64,000 nt of DNA. Source: Oryzias latipes (taxonomy: Eukaryota; Chordata; Actinopteri; Beloniformes; Adrianichthyidae). This document shows, piece by piece, positions 57,951-64,000 of this stretch. How positions within the stretch are numbered: the stretch's first letter is position 1; each line of letters opens with the position of its first letter. The notes beneath the pieces are model-generated. The model saw nothing but the letters and a program-made list of their open reading frames with translations. It was not told the origin of the DNA and did no database searches. The stretch is from NCBI RefSeq assembly GCF_002234675.1, contig NC_019859.2:1936740-2000739 (forward strand), read 5' to 3'. The translations under genes and the position numbers were made by a program.

Positions 57951-59012
57951 CAGAATCAGAAATACTTTATTGATCCCACACGTGGAAAATTTGTTTGTCA
58001 CCATAGCAACTGACAGCAGAGGGAAAAAAAGACTTAGAATTAAATAGAAAAAAGCAAGAACAAGAAAATGTAGCATAAATGCAAACATCAAGGTAATATA
58101 ATTTAAAAAGCTATTTACAGAACAGTGCAGGTAAAAAGATGTGCAAAAGAAATGTGCAAAATAGAAAACAACTAAATAAATAGATAATAAAAATGTGCAA
58201 AGGTTATCTTTTGCATTGTGTGTTATTGTACAGGGTTATTGCATTGGGTATGAATGACTTTTGGTACGGGGCAGTTTTGGAGCGGAGCTGTCTGAGCCTC
58301 CTAGAGAAGGAGCTCTGCTGTTTGTCCAGAACGGGGTGTAGAGGATGCTCTGGGTTGTCCATGATTGAAAGGAGGCTGTTCAGTGACCTCCTCTCCATCA
58401 CTGTTTCTAATGTGTCCTGTTTGCACCAATGACAGAACCCGCCTTCCTGATCAGGTTGTTCAGTCTGTTGGTGTCACTGACCACAATGCTGCTTCCCCAG
58501 CAGACCACGGAGGAGAACAAGGTGCTGGCTACCACAGACTGGTAGAAGATCCCCAGCATCTTGCTGCACACATTGAAAGACCTCAGCTTCCTTAGGAAGT
58601 AGAGTCTGCTGCAGGCCTTCACACAGCAGAACTGTGGCTCCTCCAGCTCAGTCTGCTGTCGATAGTCACACCCAGGTATTTATAATCCTCCACCACTTCC
58701 ACATCCCTGCCCAGGATGCAGAGGGGTTGTAAGACTGTCCTTTTCCTCCGGAAGTCGATCACCATCTCCCTGGTCTTGTCCACATTGAGCAGCAGGTGAT
58801 TCTCTCCAGCCCACTCCACAAATCCGTCCACCAGCCTCCTGTACTCCTCCTCCCGTCCACCGTTTATACACCCCACAACCACAGAGTCATCAGAGAATTT
58901 CTGTAGGTGACATGACTCTGAGTTGTGCTGAAAATCTGAGGTGTATAAGGTGAACAGAAATGGAGAGAGCACAGTGCCCTGTGGGGCTCCCACACCACTC
59001 AGCAAATATATA
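57951..59012 (-). mobile_element. Rex1/CR1-like LINE fragment upstream of gene 2
   Basis: Duplicate of 32,827-33,890. Loss of ttgta near 58,620 splits the frame that is continuous in unit 1. Pieces include [20 protein letters not shown] and KFSDDSVVVGC. Confidence 0.75.
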
Positions 59013-59779
59013 CTCATATAGTGCAAATTCGAACTACAGACGTCTCAATTGACTTTGTACCGGTATTTGTAAGATAAACATACCATCAAAATCATGATCA
59101 TGAATACATAGAATGCATTAGGATGATACTAAACTTTAACAAAACAGACTAACCTAACCTAAACTTTCATTCCTGCCCTTAGACCCCTCCCCCCCCTTCA
59201 CAGTAAGTGACTATCTGTGGCTGTCCGCTCTCTCTGTCCTCAAGGCAAAAAGGCGATTTTATTATTCAGTAAGGGAAAATGAAAACATACTAAATACGTC
59301 ATCAGAATGGTGTGTTTGTCTAGCCTGCATTGCAGGTGTTGTGGCTCCAGAAACACTCCAGTACAGAAAGAAAACAGAGAGTAAAAGTCAAAAACAGGCC
59401 TACTGGTGACCTCTGTACATATTATCTGCTACTGAAGGCAGGAATCAAGCATATTTCTGTAATTCAATATACATGCATATATAGAATCCATTAAATGCAT
59501 AATAACAAGAACATAGAAAATATAATAGAACCCCTGTAATACATAATGAAAAGATCAAAGAACAAAAGCTTGTCCGCGGTGCGTCTGAAGGAGGACCACA
59601 GAAGGTGTAAATACTGCTACGTAGTCCTGAGAAGCTGTGTTCAATCATCAGAAGTTCACAACCATCACAAAGCTGTCTCCTCTGCCGCTAACACAAAGCT
59701 ACACTGCTGCTAGCATGAGTCTGTTAGCAGCCGGACAGACGGAGAAAGCAGTGACGTCATCGCCCCGCCTCCCCTCTGG

Positions 59780-60230
59780 AAATGCTTTTTCAAATTGAAT
59801 ATTGCTACAATGTTCGCAGGGTGGATGTTAAGATGAAAATGCAATCCCCTCTCTGCATTTTCGTTTTAATTATGACACAGAATAAGAGTTTTTTAAGTAG
59901 GAAATGAAAAAGCATTTTGAAATATTGATTTTTCATTTTGAGTCATTTGATGCAGCTACATTTTGAAAATTAAAAATCATTTCTGTTAATCAATTTTAAT
60001 TGTCAAATTAGACATTTCTAAATGAATTTTCCTACACATTTACCAGAGAACTTTTTGAAAATGAAATGTCAAATAACATTTTCATTATCATTTTAATTAA
60101 GTGACAGAATAAGAGATGTTGAAAAAGAAAATGAAAAAGCATTTTGGTGGATTGATTTTTAATTTTAATATGGGTCCAAAAATGCAACCTCATTTTGAAA
60201 ATGAAAAAAACATTTCTGGTTTTGACTTTT
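59780..60230. repeat. AT-rich duplicated segment, unit 3 copy
   Basis: Copy of 34,660-35,110 with few differences. The flanking 60,231-61,496 is the 3' flank of gene 3 and has no gene. Confidence 0.5.
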
Positions 60231-61496
60231 ATTATTTGCTCCAAACAGCAGCAGAATGTCATCACTGACCCTCTGCTTCTAAATGGTCTGATATTGCTGG
60301 GCAGCCGGCGTGTTGACGTCCAGCAGGCGTCCTGGCTGATGCATGAGGTCTACGATGAAGTGAGAGCGCCGTGAAGACCTCTGCAAACTTGAATTAAATC
60401 TGAACTGAAACAGAAATTCTCAGGACAATTGCAGCAGTTGATGTGTGAGTAGTTCTTTATTTAGCCAGCAGAGGGCGCTCTGCCACAGTGACACTGAAAA
60501 CGTAAATTATTTCTACTTTAATTTGTAGATTTAAATATTTGTATTTTCTGCACTTTCTATCATATTAATGGAGCTGTAGGAGCAGTAATATTTCATTTTG
60601 AAGAGTATTTATCTGTTTAGATTACCTGAGTTCAGCAAAAGGTTGGAGCAGAGTGGCTCAACGTTGGCGGGGTTAACGGGCTCAACGTGGGCGGGGGTAA
60701 CATTCCACAGCGTTTCAGCATTCCACTATGTTAAGCAATTCTGCAGGCTGCAGCCAGGGGTAGTTGGAAGGTTTAGGAAGCACTTTGTGTTTTCAACTAA
60801 ACAGCAGATGCGAAGTCAGCACGACAGACAGACAACCTTATGAGAGCAATTAAGAAGATTGATTGTGTTTAGTTCTCCGGTTGGCTCATTAGCAGGCCAA
60901 AGTTGTATGTATTTGTATTCTTTTGTGCATTATTTGTGTGAAGGTACGTGCTATAGTTATTCATTACTTATGTTTGCTAGTTCTACGATGTTGATGCAGA
61001 ATAAAGTCTGAAGAAAAGAAAACCACATTAACAGCAGTGCAGGAACTCTAGTGCCTCTCGTCTGTGTGGAATAATGACCAAGCCGGCACAACAATAATGC
61101 AGATGTTTCTGTTTGTAATAACCTCACATAAAAAAATCATCCTAAAAAACATGTTTAAGTGAAAGTAATTTTATAAAAAAAACAGTCGGTTCTCCTGATT
61201 ATATTGGATTGTTGTGTTTTTCATGAATCATTTAAGAGAAAAAGTGACCAAGCTGAGAATCTTCTTAAATCAAACACGTCAATAACAGTAGAAGGTGAAG
61301 GTAAATCTGAATTTCCTGCATCAGGATGAGACTTTGTTGACGGTGCTGTAAAAAGCAAAATCCTCTGAATGTTCAGCTTCTGTTGTTCTGTAAGAAAAAG
61401 TAGATAAAGTTTAATTAATTTGCCAGTTTCTAAAGAAAATAAACCTGGTTGTCATGAAAGTTGCTCACTTTTTAGCTTCAGCAGATTTCTTGCTGA

Positions 61497-61673
61497 TTAT
61501 TCAACAGAGTTGTCCTCTGGTCTCTGTCTGGGTTTGGGATTTCTCCTGATGTTGGAGTACAGACATTCCTCCTGGTTCTTAGAGAAATGGATGCTGCTGT
61601 AATGAAGCTCAAGCTGCTCTTCTGCTGCTTCTGTTTCTGCAGATGGACTGTTGATGTCTGGACTCGTGTTGAG
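61497..61673 (-). CDS. Gene 3 ITIM tail, truncated at the last ITIM
   Basis: The exon encodes ELHYSSIHF and ECLYSNI, then NSVE and TAA at 61497-61499. It shares FSK and YSNI with gene 1, against LSE and YPNI in gene 2. About 10 bp just downstream of the stop are deleted, so simple reversion would not restore the old ending. Confidence 0.82.
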   Translation of the reverse strand, partial: LNTSPDINSPSAETEAAEEQLELHYSSIHFSKNQEECLYSNIRRNPKPRQRPEDNSVE

Positions 61674-62941
61674 CTGCAGGACGAGAAGATCCACAAACTC
61701 ACACCTTCCCCACCTGGACTTCAACTCTCATCTTCATGAGGCTGTTTGCTGTGAAATCATCTCTTTTACATCAGAATCTCTTCAAACCTCTTGACTGGGA
61801 AATAAACATGGTTCAATTACCCTTTTTTTAAAGGATACGTTATTTTAGATATTTCCTGAAGGACTTGCTACTTCATATGATGTTAATGTTTGTTCATCTC
61901 TAGCTTCTGCTGCATGCAGACAAATAGAGATGAGTTGCACATCTGTATTTGTGGGCTCTCTGGTGGATGCTGTCTGACTGAAGGACGCCTCACAAAGACA
62001 AAGCTAACCTTCCTTACCTGACTTCTGTTGGCAGCTCTTTTCTCCTGCTGCTCTGTGACACGCCTGTTTTTTCTGGTTTGGACAGTCAAAAAAGGACAAA
62101 GTCATTAAAAGACGCATGAATGTAAACTTCAGTCCAAACATTTACTAAATAGTTCTTTACCTGATCCAAAGAAAGGCAGGGATAAAGACAAACAACAAAA
62201 CAGCAAATGTGGTCTTTGCAGTTGCTGCTGATTTCCATGAACCTGGAAAGACAAATGAAAACTCTGAAAACCTGAAGTCACATGAACGGGGTTGTTGACC
62301 CCATACAGGTGCAGGATTTGGGGGTTAAAAAATGAGAAATCTGTGACACACCTGAATCTCGCCTACCAGACCCTTACTTACCCCCACAGGGTGTATAAGT
62401 GCTCACTATGACCTGTTGCCTGCAGCATGTCTGTAGTAAAAATCTGCATTAACATTTTCTCTATGGGTTGACCAAGCGGTCTATGACCTTGATATATTTG
62501 GGCCACCTGTGTGCTCTGTACAGGTCTGAACGTTCTTCCACAGACAGCCTGTATTCACCTGTAAGGACACTTGGAACTAAGGCCTTAGATGGATTAAGGA
62601 CGTTGTCATTTGCAGAGATTATGTCAGAAGAGACACATTTTTGAAAAGAACCATCAGTTTGTCCAGAAGAATGAACCAACCTGTTTCTGCTTCAATCAGA
62701 TATAAACTGGAGTTCAGACGTCCTCTTCTGTTCTCTGCTTCACAGTAATTTAAGCCGCTGTGTTCAGCTCTGAAATCACTGATGGTCCAGATTGGTCCAG
62801 ATGCTTTTGGTGAGTTTTCATCCTTCTTGTACCAGGAGAAGTTAGCTGCTGGGTTAGCATCACAGCTGCAGGTCAGAGTCACTGAACTGCCCTCCATAAT
62901 CTCAGTCAGACTCATGGATACAGAAACGGACTTTGGAGCAT
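61497..62941 (-). CDS. CD22-like/Siglec-type receptor, gene 3 (3' exons only)
   Basis: Visible exons: 62681-62941 C2, 62161-62242 transmembrane, 62018-62072 cytoplasmic and 61497-61673 ITIM tail. Signal, V-set and CHSSC exons should lie beyond the window. Only one membrane-proximal C2 exon remains, a hybrid of the first and third of gene 2. The tail stops at TAA in place of the third ITIM tyrosine, as in gene 1. All junctions remain in frame, so the gene could be expressed with a shorter stalk. Confidence 0.78.
62018..62072 (-). CDS. Gene 3 juxtamembrane cytoplasmic exon
   Basis: This 55-nt exon encodes [18 protein letters not shown]. It combines the gene 2 central part with the gene 1 ending (NRSQ). 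Confidence 0.75.
62161..62242 (-). CDS. Gene 3 transmembrane exon
   Basis: This 82-nt exon matches gene 2 (stalk, single helix, basic end), with intact acceptor and donor. Confidence 0.8.
62681..62941 (-). CDS. Gene 3 hybrid C2 domain
   Basis: This 261-nt exon is phase 1-1. The 5' part ([28 protein letters not shown]) is C2 domain 1. The 3' part ([27 protein letters not shown]) is C2 domain 3. The switch lies within 62,842-62,863, in bases common to both. Both cysteines and the frame are kept. Confidence 0.85.
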
Positions 62942-63037
62942 CTGGAAGACAAAAAATGAAGCTCATGAAGGTTCACAGACAATAAACCAGAGGGAAACAT
63001 CTGTACTGGTGGAGCTTTTGGAGAATCTGAGAACATG

Positions 63038-64000
63038 AACTGCTAGCCGTTAGCATGAGGCTATTCTACCTGCCGAGGGAGTTCTTGCATTTCATCGTGA
63101 TTGCTACGTACATCCCCCCCTCTGCTAATAGTGATGATGCATGTGATGTCCTGCACTCTGTGGTGAATAGACTTCTAACCCAGAGTCCTACTGCCCTTCT
63201 TCTGATCTCTGGAGACTTCAACCATGCCCCTCCATCATCCACACTACCAACACTCTCCCAATACGTCTCATGTCCCACCAGAGACAACAGAACATTGGAC
63301 TTACTGTATGCCAACTCCAAGGAGGCATACACTTCAATTGCACTGCCCCCCCCCCCTAGGAAGATCTGACCACAGCCTGGTTCATCTCCTGGCTGTGTAC
63401 AAACCCTGTGTATGCAGGCAACCAGCTGTCTACCGCACAGTGAGGACATGGACTGATGAGACCGAGGAGGCTCTACAGTGTGGGAGGAACTGTGTGGTCC
63501 ACATGGGGAGGACATTGACTGTCTAACAGAATGTATAACGGACTATATCAAATTCTGTGTGGAGAACACCGTACCCACCAGGAAAGTATGTTGCTTCTCC
63601 AACAGTAAACCATGGATTACTCCTGAGATAAAGGCTCTCCTGAAGGAGGAGAAGAGGGCCTTTAAATCAGGCAACAAATAGGAGCTGAGGGCTGCACAGA
63701 AGGAGCTGAGACGCAACATCAGACAGGGAAAGATGAGCTACAAGAGGAAGTTGGAGGAGAAGCTGCAGCAGAACAACGTTGCAACGGATGCTGGACTACC
63801 TCTCAAACCGACGGCAGTATGTGAGGTCTCGCCACTGTGAGTCTGACATGATCGTCTGTAACACAGGAGCACCGCAGGGAACAGTTCTGGCTCCGTTCCT
63901 GTTCACTGTCTACACCGCAGACTTCATGTCCAGCTCAGCATCTTGTCACCTGCAGAAGTTCCCGGACGATTCTGCCGTTGACTAATCACGGATGATGATG
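63038..64000 (+). mobile_element. Rex1-like LINE, unit 3 copy (runs off the window)
   Basis: It has the same start point, sequence and internal deletion as 38,620 onward. It is inherited through duplication and serves as a marker that units 2 and 3 share a later ancestor in this stretch than either shares with unit 1. Confidence 0.78.

Larger units (their letters stand above)
34095..59214. repeat. Tandem array unit 2 (segmental duplication)
   Basis: It starts at the repeat of ctgtggctgtcc. Its first part (to about 41 kb) is nearly identical to unit 3 and more distant from unit 1. Its second part (from about 42.24 kb) is nearly identical to unit 1. Length differences from unit 1 come from the Rex1-like insertion (38,620-40,444), a longer TCCA tract, one more 345-bp repeat copy, and the absence of the unit 1 MITE and LINE. 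Confidence 0.88.
59215..64000. repeat. Tandem array unit 3 (cut by the window end)
   Basis: This is a near-copy of 34,095-39,580, including the unit 2 Rex1-like insertion. It is interrupted by one 0.7 kb deletion inside the C2 exons. The ITIM exon resembles unit 1 more than unit 2. Confidence 0.85.

Overview
The window is eukaryotic, from a bony (teleost) fish. The evidence is spliced genes with short, phase-matched exons, abundant fish-type retroelements (Rex1/CR1-like and RTE-like LINEs), a tRNA-derived SINE, hAT- and Harbinger-like DNA elements, and (TCCA)n microsatellites. The species cannot be named from the sequence alone.

Left end (1-7,731): the last three coding exons of a plus-strand WAS/WASL-interacting protein gene, best matched to wipf2. 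They are followed by its 3' UTR, a LINE 3' end and about 0.8 kb without features.

Rest of the window (7,732-64,000): a tandem array of a segment of about 25 kb. There are two full units (7,732-34,094 and 34,095-59,214) and the start of a third (59,215 to the window end). Each unit carries one minus-strand gene for a CD22-like/Siglec-type inhibitory receptor. Its exons in transcription order are: signal peptide; V-set; short C2 with a CHSSC motif; a second V-set; a second CHSSC C2; one to three further C2 domains; transmembrane helix; short cytoplasmic exon; ITIM tail. All ectodomain exon boundaries are phase 1, so exons can be lost, duplicated or fused without breaking the frame.

The copies differ in informative ways. 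Membrane-proximal C2 exons number two in gene 1, three in gene 2 and one in gene 3. The last C2 exon of genes 1 and 3 is an in-frame hybrid of two exons that are still separate in gene 2. The tyrosine of the last ITIM is a TAA stop in genes 1 and 3 and intact in gene 2. The second V-set exon is cut into by a Harbinger-like element in both genes where it is visible. Near-identity between units 1 and 2 starts abruptly at about 17.64 kb/42.24 kb, inside the gene, which suggests that unequal exchange or tandem duplication joined gene halves of different ages. Transposon insertions with matching empty sites (an RTE-like LINE only in unit 1, a Rex1-like LINE only in units 2 and 3, a MITE only in unit 1) date the events relative to each other.

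Limits: exon edges were set by hand from splice dinucleotides, phase and family resemblance. Transposon class names rest on motifs and termini, not on a library search. A false duplication in the assembly cannot be excluded for the most similar stretches.
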